The notes: generated by a model from the letters alone, not told the origin. A stretch of DNA of 64,000 nt from Irpex lacteus (GCA_001986395.2 MQVO02000009.1:682001-746000), one strand, 5' to 3'. Positions 12,960-25,452 are shown, counted from the first letter of the stretch. Translations and numbers: made by a program.

Positions 12960-13655
12960 GCTATCTTGAAGAGCATTTGACAGTTATGAGGTTCGGAGGA
13001 GTACAGGTGTAGTAACTTGAACGAAGTTCATGATCAGTCGAATGCCGTCAGGATGAATGAGTTGACAATCACCGAGTTCACAGGAAATTTAACTCCTGAC
13101 TTCAACGATGAGCAACAGCTACTATGAATACTAGTACGCAGAGAACACCGATCTGTCGCTTACGCTCAGGGTGGACGGCTCGGAAGCTACACTTTGGGAC
13201 CGTAGTTGCTGAAATGAAGAGACCGACCGAATCCTGAGTGATATAACGGTGGTTGGAATGCCCCAGATTTCCAGTGCTGCGACAGTGTTAGACTGGCTGA
13301 AGGGGAAGGAAGTGCCGCATAATCGCAGTAAAGAGACAATCGTTAGAGAGGTCGGTTCGACCCCCACGCAGTACTGAACCAAGTCCGAGGCTCCCTGTGG
13401 GAAACTGGAATATGTATCGCTGGTTTGAATCATGCATTCAAAGCAGTTCATTTACACACAACCGAACCGGCGCCAAATATACCAGTCACAGAGACGACCC
13501 TCATCTCTTACGCCTTTCTCTGGAAGTTCTTCCCCCGTTTCAACCAATCCGTTACAGAGGCATTTTAGCATTGAGGCGAGTACTTGGTGCATAATTTCGG
13601 CTCAATAGGATTTGCTGTTCATCGCTTCGATCTCCAGACCAGGTCGTTTATAAGC
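12960..13655. other. Divergent promoter region of two F-box genes
   Basis: This lies between the divergent F-box-like genes at 11370-12959 and 13656-15114. No further coding sequence was recognised. A GGTTCGA-like string near 13350 resembles a tRNA B box, but no tRNA can be folded around it. Confidence 0.5.
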
Positions 13656-15114
13656 ATGGCTGTAGCAGCCGACATACCCCCTGAGTTGTTCACGAACATC
13701 CTCGGTCACGTTTGTTGGAGCTCTTACATGCTCCTCGATCCTGACCATGACATACCCGGTCGGAAAGAAGTCATACAGACTATTGGGGCTTGCTCGCTTA
13801 CCTGTGTATACTGGGCTCGCATCTGCCGCGCACATTTCTTCACGACCATATGGCTCAAAAGTCACGAGGATATGTGCGCATTATCACTACTTGTGGCGAA
13901 TACTCCAAAGGCCTTCCCGCCGATCTCAACATACGTTCGGAGGGCGACTCTGTTGTACCGCATAGGAGACCGCCCATGGCTCCATCTTGCTTGGCTACAG
14001 TGGACTCAATTTCCATTGGCACCTGGCATCTCCATATCCTATCGCATCGTAGACGTTCCTAGCAATTTCACTACGCCACGACGTCCGATATACTCTCGCC
14101 TCTTCTCTGGCCTCCCGCGATCTCTTCCGTCATCGTGCCAACGGTGTGATGAGCTCACAATCGTCAAGCCGCACTTTCAAGATTTTCACGATATCAAATC
14201 ATTGTTGAACAAGTTCAGTTATAGAGCAGGTCCAGACAACTACCTGAGACTCTTTCTATGCGGTGTCTCGTGGGAGGCCGAACCACACTTTCAGAATGAT
14301 ACGCTTACGGAGACTACACTTGGAATATCCTCCCTCTGTAGCGTCGAGATCACGATCCAAGCTTCTCCGTACGCTGCACAGACAGCCTTTCTGGCTTATA
14401 TTGCCCTCATGCGCCGCATGCAGGACATGTTCCCCTCGGCTGCGCCTCACCGTGACGCGAATATGCCGATGAGGCTTCTATTACCAGCTCAACGAAGAAT
14501 ACTCAATGTTGGAACACTCATATGCCAAAATGGCAAGGTGGAAGAACTTGTTATTAGCACAGATCTTCCGGGACATTCCTCCTTGCGTAAAAAGCCCGGT
14601 GAGTCATCTCCTTGCCTGTTTTCATATCATCGTTCTGAAAGTATACAAAGCCATGCAGCAGTTATGCTCTATGACAGTCGGGACACACAAAAATAACGTT
14701 GATATTGATGTCAAGTTCTATTCTTCGGAGGCGACTGTGGCCAGCACCGAGGAAACTAGTTCTTTCATCATGGTTGACCACATATCTGTGGTGCGTGTGT
14801 ACATTCACGCACCCAGTACTACTACAAGTTCAGGATCACACTCCCCAAATGGTTCGTCGACTGGACCCGAAGCCGTTATATCTTATCCTTGGGGAGAGAT
14901 CATCGAACTGTGTGCTGCAGATGAGGAATTTGAAGCACTGGAGTGGTGTTTTCCCAGCTTCGATTTTCTTACCTACTTCGTGGCCAGATGGAGAGACGCG
15001 TTGACGAAGCTTGGCGGTCGTAACTATTTGGCTTTTAAAGAAGGAAATTCAGAATGGCGTTCCATCAACTTTCAGGATTTAGAGAGTATTGGAGGTACGC
15101 CGCATCTCAGCTAG
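13656..15114 (+). CDS. F-box-like protein, subfamily A
   Basis: Exons 13656-14598 and 14651-15114 encode 468 aa; the single intron is phase 1, as in the paralogue at 50382-51923. The start ATG 13656 gives MAVAADIPPELF, matching MATAADIPPELF of that paralogue, although the frame is open further upstream. The F-box-like segment continues with CSLTCVYWARICRAHFF. Other shared blocks are YVR(R/S)ATL, DRPWLHL, LP(S/L)SCxxCxxLTI and, in the second exon, ISYPWGEI followed by a C-terminal alpha/beta region. It is divergent from a subfamily B gene. Substrate unknown. Confidence 0.75.
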
Positions 15115-15353
15115 CGACCACCAAAGCTGATTTTCAGCTGCCGAAAGTGCTATAGGTGCACTGAAACATGAATTTACCGTTCAACAAAGGAGATGGAAGC
15201 ACAAGGCTTGCATGATTTCTGGTCTTGTTACTATTACTCAAGTATGGTATTCGTGATATCATTTGTACTTAGTATCACAGGATCAGACTTGATCTCGAAT
15301 TCACGTGCATGTACTAACCAAGCCATGAAGGGCCTGTCTGTCCGACACAGTTC

Positions 15354-17320
15354 CTACGACGTTGTACGAGGAAAGGATCCTGGCATGGCAAAGGACTCGT
15401 CCGCGCTATCGTCGATGCTAGATACGTCCGGAGAAACGTGTGACTCTAAAATAGAACGAAAATCGGCCATCTGCGCTGCAGAGTATCCCCATGTTTGCCC
15501 CAATCCTCGCGATACACCCATCTCGAACAACTCCAGCGCGTTCTTTCCGTCGGGTGTCCGTGCATTCCAGTCAACTTCATGTTCCGCCCCTTTCAAGAGC
15601 TCACGCAAGGAGTCGTACTTGCAGTTGAGGGCTGCATAATGGAGTGCCGTAGGACCATTCGAATGGCGCATGTTAACATCTCCACCTGCCTTTATGAGGG
15701 CTCTGATCAGCCAGTGGTTCCCTGTCGCCACCGCCCATGCCACTGTAGGCTCCCTCGCGGCATCTTCCCCGGATTCCAATAGAGAAAAGACACTTTGAGG
15801 CGAGAATCTGATCGCGTACCCCAGCGGGCTATATCCGATACAGTGGAATACATGGGTGCGAGACTCAGCGTTGCATTCATTCGTTTCGAGAAACGATAAT
15901 AGACCCGATGTGTCGAATTGATCGCCTTTCTTTCGAGTGAGGTAGTCTTCGAGGGCGTCCATCGGATCCACGTCGAAGAACGTCCGGAGCATATTGATAG
16001 CAGCTGGACTTGTGCGTACCAAGGTGGCAAGAGATTTGTTCGCATTGCTCAACAGATGGTTGAATATCCCGATGACAAGCCAGTCGTGAGCTGAGTATAC
16101 TGCATCTGATCTATATCGCGGAAGTTTAGCTATACCAACCGTGCCAGTCAATAACGCCACCTACTCCGCGTGCAACAAATCAGCAGCCCCGGCGTCGACG
16201 AAAAATTGAACGATATTAGAGTTTTTCTCGCTAGGGTTACGCTGCCACCTCCGGCATGCATACTACCAAACCATCAGCTTCAATACTTAGATGAAACCGA
16301 ATAGAGGGCGACTTACGGTAAACATGGGCCACCCATCGACAAGGGTATCGTAGATGGATGCTTGTCCATGCGAGAACAGAGTACGGACAGCATGCAGATC
16401 CGCCTTTATAACAGCCTGAGCGATGGGTGCGCTATACGGAATAACCCTTTGCGCCCCTATTGAGAGACGAAAAAGTCTGTTTCCGGTGGATAGGAAGCAT
16501 CCTGAGAATAATCCATGCGGTAACAGCCAAACGAATGCCAGTGCCCGTCGCAGATCTCCGCGACATGTTTGTACATTGCAGCGGCTCCAGGTCGACCACG
16601 GAGGGCAGAACAGACGCTTGGAAAGGAATATCTGACCGAGGTAAGATGCCAACCGTGCAGGAATCATAGATTCGACTGCGGAGTCGTGGCAGCGGCATCT
16701 ACAGTTGTGTAGACAGTGTAATGTACCGTTGAGCACGTAAGGTACATCCAGCGTTGTGTCTTCAGTCCTATCGCTGGACACAGCTTGTGCAGCGTCTCCG
16801 TGTGTCCCATCTATGGTCCCGACGATATATTGCAAGTATGACCTGGTGAAATGGAGCGTTTGCTTTTTGTAAAGGCTGAAGAGCGCTGCAGCACTTACGA
16901 CTGTGTGAAATTCAAGATCCTATCCAATGCCTCCTGCAGCTGCTTCACCTTTCGTGAGAACTCCAAAAAGTTGCTTCTGCTCAGCATGAACTTCTTCAGG
17001 CGAATTTCCGGCTGGCTAGGGTCGCCCCCATCAGCGGAGCGTACAACAACCCTCTCAACGGCGGCCTCCACTTCTTGCAAGCATTTCTGTGCATTATCAC
17101 GAAGAAGACAGAGATAAGCATCTTCAGCGGAAGAACGAGGGATTTTGTGAGTCTCTGTGCTCTTGAGCTTCTCCAGAAGTAGCTCGACGACTGTGCACGA
17201 CTCTTGTAGGGATCGAATGCTTTCAGGGGCGTCTTTGATTGCCTTGCGCACTTCGTTTACCATCCCTAATACTGTAAAGCCAAACGAGACAATGCCTATC
17301 ACAGCACTTGCTGGATCCAT
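15354..17320 (-). CDS. SesA/HeLo-like N-domain, Cys-rich and ankyrin protein
   Basis: Exons 17320-16899, 16842-16317, 16262-16165 and 16110-15354 encode 600 aa. Residues 1-140 start MDPASAVIGIVSFGFTVLG and form an alpha-helical domain of the type at the N-terminus of fungal STAND and HeLo-like proteins. A Cys/His-rich block follows (LHNCRCRCH, then CNVQTCRGD). C-terminal ankyrin-like repeats include GDVNMRHSNGPTALHYAALN and a second unit ending in PDGKNALELF. No P-loop NTPase lies between them, so this is not a complete NLR. HeLo-like domains can drive regulated cell death in fungi; whether this one does is unknown. Architecture is fairly secure; function is inference. Confidence 0.75.
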
Positions 17321-18111
17321 CAAAGTGCAGATAGGGACGTTTCGGTAGTGAAGAGTGTATGAGGGGTAACAAAGAAAATCGACATGAGAGTGCTGTGGAG
17401 AATGATTTTGAATGAGGGGATATATAAGGCCCAATATTTCTGGACTCACGGTGTATAGCACAAAAATGGACTGGTATAGTCATGAAATTGACTACGGTCA
17501 AGAACCGCTCCACTACTCTGCAATAGCCGCATACCATAACCGGCTCTTTCGCAGGCTGTCAGAGTAAGATTTCAGCTGATCCATTTCGTGTATAGTAACC
17601 GCGCACAAACCTAATACTAACGAAGGTATCGTTAAAATGAGAGACTCTTTCATCATTTGCTATTGGGCAGTACATCGCAGTTACTCCATGAGACCGAACA
17701 ATAATCAAATGGAATGGCTTACCGACAGAATAAGGTTCGAAGTACATCTTGAACCTTATACACCCCACACTGCGATGTCTTCGATCCATGTTCCGTTGCG
17801 TCTGTCATCGCCACACAGGGAAACATTTCCCTGTTATGTTGGGAAGTGTCGCGTCTTCATGCCGCTGCGATCGCATGCTTCTGATGAACTCTCCTAAAAT
17901 GAGAGCAAACGTTTGTCCGTCCGAGTCAGAGATTGGTGAAGAGTCAGCAGTACATATTTCATTTCTGCAAAGTATTACCGTACAACAACTTCCTTGATCC
18001 CAATATATCACACTGTAGCAGAACAAACCCACAGATCGTCTTAAGTCTTCATACCCACCATTCTCTCGACAAGTGCCTAATCGTCATAATCAGTATGTGG
18101 AACAAACGAGA
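17321..18111. other. Intergenic, no gene recognised
   Basis: This contains the promoter of the ankyrin-repeat gene (minus) and the 3' flank of the HbrB-like gene (minus). No family-like reading frame was seen. Confidence 0.5.
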
Positions 18112-20153
18112 TCAGCGGCCAGAAAACACCTGTGTCTTATCCCAGTCGAGGCCCTCCACGTCACCATACAGCTCGTCCTCGTCCATCTTCTGCGTCTCTC
18201 CACCGCCCAAACCGTCGCCCAATCCCCATCCTCCCATACTCGCGCGAGGGTTCTCAGGGTCAGGGTCCGGACTCCTGCGAGACAAAGAATGAACATCATC
18301 AAACCGAAGTCAACAAAGGCTGCACAAAACATGAGCCATACCTAAGACTGTCCAAAAACTCTCGTTCCCTTTCCCTCGCCGCGTTTCGCTCGGTACTGCG
18401 CCCCGATCCTATCCGTGGAGTCTCCTCCCCCAGTTTCCACTCGTCGTATTCCTCCTCGACGATGTACGGCTGACGTTCAGACTTCTGCGCGATCCGACCC
18501 CGTCTATCACGTGGAAGGCCGGCGGAGAGAAAGGATGGAGCACCTGTCCCGGCAAAGTAATGTCTGCGGCTCCCGTCTTGTTTGGCATTTATAGGTAGCA
18601 AAGGTGTTCGAATGTCACGTAGCAGAAGACTGACGGCTTCCTCTCCCGGCGGTGGGGGCGGAGGAGGGTCGGTCAGTGAGTATGCCACCGGTAGAGAGCG
18701 CTGAGAAATCAGCACAAGGAGCCTGAACGAGATACATGTTAGTTACGGGGATGAAGTGGCTGCAGTTGACTTACATTTGTTGAAGCTTCGGATGTTGGTA
18801 GACGCCTGACGCCTGTTCTCGCTGGATCATAAGTTGTTCGTGCAGTACTTGATGCACTGGGTATATAATTTGGTCACGAAAAGACTGTAAGGCCATCGTA
18901 CGGACGTCGATTGGTTGTGACTTGAAAGACGAGGAGCCGGCGCCCTTGCCATGCTGCGGTATTGTTGCAGGAGAAGCAGGCTTATGGCTCTTGGGCATTC
19001 GATAGTATAGAGAAGATAACAGTGAATCTGTCTGGAGAGGTAGAAGAGCCTATACGAGTGATGTTAGAAGCGCCCTCAAAATTTAGTGAGAGCACAAACT
19101 TACACCTTCGACGTAAGGTAGTACTTGGCCCCAGAAGAATGTCCAAAGATCGACTACCCGAGAAATCATTTTCTCATCGTCAATTCCGTTCAATCTTGCA
19201 CTTAAGGTCACCATGCCGTTGAGAATTATTTCAGTAGCATCGTGCTCAAGGGAACCCAGAGCTTTCGAAGGAGTCGAGGAGACTACGACTTGAATGTGGT
19301 GCTTCACAAGCGTATTGAGCTCTTCACTGGATCGTTGGGATGCTGGTCAGTAAGCGTGAGCATCACGACAGGAGACAAATTCGAACCCATTCAGCGCTCT
19401 CTTTCACTAGCACTGAGAGCTGTACACTTCTTTGACGTTCTAGGACAGCCGAATAAATACAACGCCACTCACATTGGAACTTTGAGTGGTTCACCGTTGA
19501 ATAACGGCAGGATGTACTGGTGTAGAGCCGGCCATGCTGTGTCTGAGCCAGCAGATGCAACGCTCATGCTGCTTGGTTGAGCGGTCACAGTCAATGAAGA
19601 GGTAGAAGGTGCGGAGATCGACGAGTTCAGACTTGGTAGATGGGCAAGATTTCCTAGCCGATGCATCTCACGAGACACGAGCTAGAATCAAAGCGGACAT
19701 ACGTAAGCAGTGGGCGGTGATGACAATGAATGTTTCTAGATGAAGTGAAATCACCTTCGACGGAGAAGGATGCGCTTTCGACAGTGTCGGGGCAGGCGAG
19801 ACGGCGTTCTCGCGGAGGAGGTTGGCAGAGTCTGCTCTGGAGTGGCTACGAGGAGGGATCTGATTTGGCTGACCGCGCGTGGAACCACCGGTGCCAGAAT
19901 TAGTTGACGATGATAGCATCTCTCCCAGGAATCCAAGTCTCTTTGACGGGTGTTGGCTATGCTCGGCACTACTGTGAAAGTGGGAAGATGTGGCTGAGCC
20001 TGGATCGTGGGATGCTGGCGGATTTGCGCCTGGCGGTCGGAGAGTATCATCACTTTGGCTCAGCGACCGACGCTGGCGCTCAGATGCTCGCATTTGCGAG
20101 TCTAGCTCTCCAGATGTTCTCGGTCCCCTAACAAACGCAGACCTTCCAGCCAT
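18112..20153 (-). CDS. TORC2 subunit, HbrB/Bit61/PRR5 family
   Basis: Six exons: 20153-19755, 19681-19473, 19326-19104, 19049-18775, 18722-18342 and 18274-18112, giving 549 aa. The first ~170 residues are Ser/Pro-rich and probably disordered. The HbrB domain follows: LHQYILPLFNGEPLKVPIEE, then LVKHHIQ, then DDEKMISRVVDLWTFFWGQV and LPYVEGALLPLQTDS, then DVRTMALQSFRDQIIYPV. Members of this family (HbrB, Bit61, Protor/PRR5) are TORC2 subunits acting in actin and plasma-membrane homeostasis. The last exon carries an acidic, Gly-rich tail. The 146-nt intron between exons 2 and 3 is long for this genome. It is divergent from the mitochondrial carrier. Confidence 0.88.
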
Positions 20154-20859
20154 GTCAGGTCAGGTTATCTCTGTCGTCGAAGTAGAAGGCAAGAACATAC
20201 TAAGTAGTAGATATGGACTGGCCATGGGATGAGATCTCAGATGTGCGTAGGTGTCCACTTCTCACAGGCGCCCACGCTATTTGCCGAACGCATTCACTGA
20301 TAGCCCACGCGCTGAAACTGGGCTCGACTCGGAACGTCCACTGGCAACTTTAAAACCAAGAATTTGTTCAGACTGTTGGTCCTGAATATTCACAACTTGT
20401 GTCTCAGCTTACGCTGGCTCTGACTATTTATGTTGTGCGTGCGTACAGCTCTCGTCAAGAAAGTTACGGTTGTACGTATCTCTAATCACTCTGCCTGCCA
20501 GTTCGGATCTACATACTAAACTTACTATGGCTCGTGCACTACCGTAAATGTCGGTTATCTCGTTAATCGCAAGGATAGCTGGTCGACAAATACCGTATGG
20601 CAGTATATGGGTAGACTCGTATGAACCCATGACCACTCCAAGGGACCATCATTTGACGCGCCATACCCGACCGCCCTCTCCGGATGTTACGCGGAATACC
20701 CAGGGGCTGGTGACCAACTGGCTAGTGCCTTTACGCCTACATGCTTCGCCGTGCATATAACACGAGCAACATCAAACGTACCATGGCACAGGTCCCCTCC
20801 AAGCCTCTTTCTGACCAGAGTCATCGTCGAGCTACCCACGCAATCTCGCACGTCCCATC
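20154..20859. promoter_or_regulatory. Bidirectional promoter region
   Basis: Divergent spacer between the HbrB-like TORC2 gene (minus) and the mitochondrial carrier gene (plus). A CATATAA string at about 20753-20760, 100 bp before ATG 20860, could serve as a TATA-like element. No coding features were seen. Confidence 0.4.
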
Positions 20860-22362
20860 ATGTCCTCCGCAGTTTCAGTCACGCCAATCGAACAGAAGGT
20901 AGCTGCGATAGACTCGGAGGTAGCTGAGCATCGATTGTCGGCCAACAAAGCGTACGTATTCAAGTTTGCGTGTGCATCGCTGAGTAGTAGGTCAGCTACT
21001 GCTTGTCGCTCTTACGTCCGCTCATTGATTAACTCTTCAGGTATGGCTGCATCTGGAGTCACCAATCCGTTTGATATGTGCGTAGTGTTGGTGCTCGATG
21101 GAAGCCTTTACTTATAAACGTCTTTACTAGTATCAAGGCTAGCGTCCTTCGCTCAACGACCAGCAATCACATGCTTATTGCTAACTTCATATATAGGTAC
21201 GGCAGCAGCTACGAACACAAAGCGAGTATCATTTCCATATACCTATTACACCCACTTACGTTGTTCATCTAGTCCCTGGCGCGAGTGGTAATGTGTTTTG
21301 GGCAATCGGTACCCAAATGGTCCGCAATGAGGGTCTAGTCAGCCTCGCCCACGGGTTTACCGCGTCCATGATGCGCGAGCTTGTCTATTCGGGTTTTCGT
21401 CTAGGCACATATGAACTGTTCAAGGATACGTGCGTAAGAATACTTGATTGTGCGCTTTCTCAATGCGCTCACTGGCATGTATTATATAGACTGCACACCG
21501 CATCCAATGGCGCGCTTACTCGTGAAGGCGTCAGTCTTAAGGTCCTCGCAGCAGTCTGTTCTGCTTCGATAGGCTCGTGAGCTACTCTACTCGTCTTTAT
21601 GTATTGTCACTGAATACCATCCGATATAGCTTCCTAGCAAACCCAACAGACGTCATCAAAGTCAGAATGCAGGCCGAGTATCCCCAAGGCAGACCATATC
21701 GCAATACACCACACGCCTTCGCAAGCGTCTTCCACGAAGGAGCTCAATCTGCCTCTGCACTTAAGATATCACCTCTTGTTGGCGGACTACGAGCACTATG
21801 GAGAGGTGCAGAGGCGACTACGTTTCGCGGCGTCGTGCTGACGATCTCGCAAATTGCGTCGTACGATCATATCAAGCAGGTCTTCAAGAGTAAGAGGCTG
21901 ATGCAGGAGGGTGTGCCGCTGCATGTGACGGCTAGTTTCCTTGCGGGGTAAGTGCATTCGGATGGGTAGCAGAAACGACGCTCATAAGTGCAATTCTCGA
22001 TAGGCTGTGCTGCTCGCTGACCTCGAGCCCAATTGGTGCGTGGTTGTTGGGTTGTAGACGTGTTTCACCACTAACATTTGTATTATGATGACTAGACGTC
22101 GTGAAAGTACGCCTCATGACGGACAAGCACCGACAATTCAGAGGTTTATTGCACTGTGCCAGCCAAGTTCTTACGCACGAAGGGCCCATGGCTTTTTATA
22201 AGGGGTTCGGGATGTGCTGGGCGAGGGTAAGTCCAACTTTCTCTTACTTCTCTTGCTGCGTAACTGACTAAAACTTTCGGATCCTAGCTTGGGACACATA
22301 CAATGGTCAGCCTCTTGATCTTCGAGGAGCTACGTAAACTACTGGGAGTAGAACCTCTCTAG
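20860..22362 (+). CDS. Mitochondrial carrier family (SLC25) protein
   Basis: Nine exons: 20860-20983, 21041-21077, 21131-21137, 21197-21429, 21490-21576, 21630-21947, 22004-22035, 22096-22226 and 22288-22362, giving 347 aa. The three signature repeats are visible: NPFDIIKVR (around residues 50-58), NPTDVIKVR and SPIDVVKVR. The layout resembles dicarboxylate/oxaloacetate or uncoupling-type carriers of the inner membrane; the substrate cannot be fixed from sequence. Exon 3 is only 7 nt and is followed by an intron with a GC donor (21138). This is the only arrangement found that keeps the first PxDxxK motif in frame. The introns of 57 and 60 nt after exons 1 and 4 lack stops and are multiples of three. 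Confidence 0.9.
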
Positions 22363-22602
22363 TGATGCATTTAAGTAGTATCGCTGTAGATTCGAGATTC
22401 GTCAGGTTGTGGTATCTATGTTATTCGTTGCAAATTGTGCGGGTTACTGATACATGGGTACATGGGAAGTACAATGCTTCGTTCCAAGGTAATCTTCAAC
22501 TACTCATACACTGCTATACATCTGAATTGACCTCATCTAATATGGCATGGTGAGTCATTCGTCGTGCACATTAATTGCAGCAACTCACCCAATCGACCTT
22601 CC

Positions 22603-22955
22603 CTAGATGCCTGTCTGGTGACGACCGTTATTAAGAACTTGGTACGCGGCGTCTTGTCCTTTATAGGATGCATGGGAATCGTCGCCAGCACTGGAGAGGT
22701 TCGAGTTGCCGCCACTCAGGCTAGCAGAGCGACCAGTCTTGCGAGCTGGTCCCTTGTCCTCCAAGTCCATTCGTGCCTGGTCTTTCATGTCCTTGGACGC
22801 ATTGGGGTCCATTATGATTTGGGTGGGACTAAGTCCCTCCTGCTCGCAAAGTGGGACATGTTAGAGATCATGCATATGTAGTTCCGCACGTATGCACGAG
22901 TGAGACTCACCATCTGCCCGCGACGTTCAGGGTTGTTACTGGTTTGTTGCGACAT
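22603..22955 (-). CDS. Small hydrophilic hypothetical protein
   Basis: Exons 22955-22911 and 22839-22603 encode 93 aa. The intron is phase 0, and the acceptor at 22840 or three bases upstream changes one residue only. The product is charged and Ser/Asn-rich. Its middle (MDPNASKDMKDQARMDLED) loosely resembles the Con-6 repeat pattern NPxVSxEAKxxAxxxLE found in the gene at 26883-27481. That is suggestive, not proof of homology. No membrane segment or signal peptide is present. Confidence 0.55.
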
Positions 22956-23482
22956 GGTAAAGAATAAAGTCGACTGTTAGATGATTCCACTGAACGTGCC
23001 CCTTATATAGTCCCTCGTGGTGCCGGCTTGCCCCAACTGCGGTAATGACTCCACCTAAGCTACTTCTTTTAACCCACTTGTATTGAATCGTTCGGTCATC
23101 ATGGCCGCAAATCTGAGGATCAAGCTTCAAGCTTTCCTCAAGTCAATCATATGTTTAGATTGATGTCTATCTCTATTTGTGGGGGATCAGCTCGCTGACC
23201 AGCCACATTCCAGGGCTGACTGTATCATGGTCGAGGAAATGACAGCCCGATCCGATCTGTGGCCAACGTTATGTTAACACGAGATCCATGTACGTATTTC
23301 GACTATTCCAGATGTGATACAGATTGTATAATACATGAGGAAGCGATATTCGTGTTTCATACAAGAGATTCCACTACAATGTACGTCCGGGTATGAGTGT
23401 GACTGGATGGATATCGTTGATGGGGCACACTCGACAGTATATCGAGAACTACACGGCCACCATCAGCTCGCTACCAGCGTGG
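22956..23482. other. Intergenic, no gene recognised
   Basis: Upstream region of the small protein gene (minus) and 3' flank of the FAD monooxygenase (minus). Nothing family-like was seen in either strand. Confidence 0.45.
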
Positions 23483-25452
23483 TTATTGGAGTTCCTCGTC
23501 AACGTGTACCAAAGGTATCTGATCTGGCAAAACGTGAACAGCATTATTTGCACGCTCGTCGAGGATGCCCCAGTCATTCCACCACTCTTCTGCGGCGTCT
23601 TCGGCGTCGTATGAGAATATCGTCTTATCGTTCTAAAGATTACCCTCGTGAGCTCTGATTGTATGACTTTGTCGGAGAACTCAAGGCCTACCTCCCATAG
23701 AGCAACGGCAAAGTCATCCTTCTCCCCGGAGAACGCATCCAGCCCGGCATCCCTCCTCTCTCTGAAGGCAGCGTTACGCTGTTGCCGTAGCTCTTCATCC
23801 GGCATCACGATATGATAGGTATTCATGAGCTCAATCGGTAACACCTTTTTGACGCGATCTCGTCTCAAAGTCTCGAACGCAGTAAGGAAGGTGTCGATTT
23901 GACTGTCTGAATGGAGATGAGAGAATAGCGTTCCTAACGCGCCAGCATCTCCGATGTTCATTGCTGGTCCGTGGGTGGCGGCTCGCTACGTAGAGTCAGT
24001 AGTGAACTGAAGAGAAGGCTGGCAAGGCTTACTGGGAAGGGATGCGCAGCATCACCCACGAGGAGTACTCGGCCTTCTGGGTGTATCCAAGGCTTCACTT
24101 GTGGAGGCTCGCACAAGCGAGAGCAAGTAATTATACTGGCGGACTCTACTATCTTTCGTAGTCTATAAAGTAGTGAGTGCATATTCATGTACACATGATG
24201 CTATACAACGTACATGGGTGTGACATTTCCCATCAGTTTGGTCAATTCGGCGGGCTCGACATGTTGGTACCAGTATGGTTCAGTCTGGTCTTCCGGTAGA
24301 TATAGCAAGAAGGTAAGTTCGCCTCGCTGAAAGGTACTGTGAGCATGGAATCGTAGGGAGGGGGGAAGGAAGCATACCGCAATACAAGCGTAACCAGCAT
24401 AGCTCTTGCCTCCCCACATCGTTGCTGTGTGCTACGAACGAACTCGTGTCAGATCAGTTTGCGGAATCTCATATGTTGTCTTACCTCGTCTTGCAGCAAC
24501 ACCGCCAGCTCCGGATCAGCAAGCATTTTATCCTTTGGTACTCGTACACTAAAATGCTCGCATTTAGTTCGAGATAGAAACTCGAAGCTGGTTATAAAGT
24601 CAAGACTTACTTGAAAAGTGCAGTACCCAAAGGCGTTTCATGAAGCTCCTGGCCAATAATCTCGCGCCTAATGGGACTGTTGGATCCGTCGGCACCGAGG
24701 ATCACATCAACTTCGATAACTTCGCCAGAGATTAATCTAGCCGAGGGCCGCGTGCCCTTCTGTACGGAAATCCCTGCTACCGCTACGTCATGTCGGATCT
24801 CTGCTCCGTACGATACAGCACGGTCGTGTACCATCTTCTTCAAGTCAGAAAGCTAGAATACGTATATGACGCGTTGACGGCTCAGTTGAGGGATGAGAAG
24901 ATTATGGCCAGCACACTCACATGACAGTACACGAGATCTCCCCCGGAATCGTTAAGCAGCTCCTCTTCATAGTTATGATAGCCTAGGGGCTCGCCGGTAT
25001 GATCTGAAACCAATGAATGTTACACTACTCCGAGAAGTGGTACTCAAGCAAATGCCACGTACAGTCGGCCAGCCTGAGCCTAGTTGCCTTCGTGCCGTAT
25101 TTTGCCAGCTCATCTTCCATCCCCCATCGCACTAAGAGCTTGTACACGTTTGGTGTCAGAGCAGCAGCATAATGACCCCACGCCTGGTTCATTTACACAT
25201 TTGACATCAGCTCAGGTGTTCCCTGCATCTCTCGAGCGTTAACACACGTACCATTTCCACCTTATCTTCTACATCCAACACGGTTACACGATGTCCAGCC
25301 CTGCACAGGGTGAGAGCACTGGCATACCCGGTAAAGCTACCACCAACGATGAGGAAGTGTATTTTTAGGAGATGAGGTGCACCGTTTGTAGTAGCCGCCT
25401 ACCGGTCAATTTTAATCAGTTGATTTAGCGCTGAGCAGATATCACTAACCAT
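23483..25452 (-). CDS. FAD-dependent monooxygenase, salicylate-hydroxylase type
   Basis: Eleven exons: 25452-25450, 25398-25252, 25183-25063, 25003-24921, 24852-24611, 24548-24485, 24431-24378, 24326-24214, 24162-24033, 23985-23692 and 23623-23483, giving 463 aa. The N-terminus shows a dinucleotide-binding strand-turn-helix, FLIVGGSFTGYASALTLCRAG (residues ~17-37; Ser replaces the usual middle Gly). The DG motif is ILGADGSNSPIRR, and the second FAD motif is LLVGDAAHPFP followed by THGPAMNIGDAGALG. The group hydroxylates aromatic or related substrates using FAD and NAD(P)H; the substrate is unknown. The first exon is just the ATG codon, and this start is required to join the Rossmann strand in frame. 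Confidence 0.9.

Noticed and set aside
13320..13400. tRNA-like B-box string GGTTCGACCCC
   Set aside because: No acceptor stem, D arm or anticodon arm can be built around it.
15354..17320. Complete NLR (NACHT/NB-ARC) interpretation
   Set aside because: No Walker A or B motif lies between the N-domain and the ankyrin repeats.
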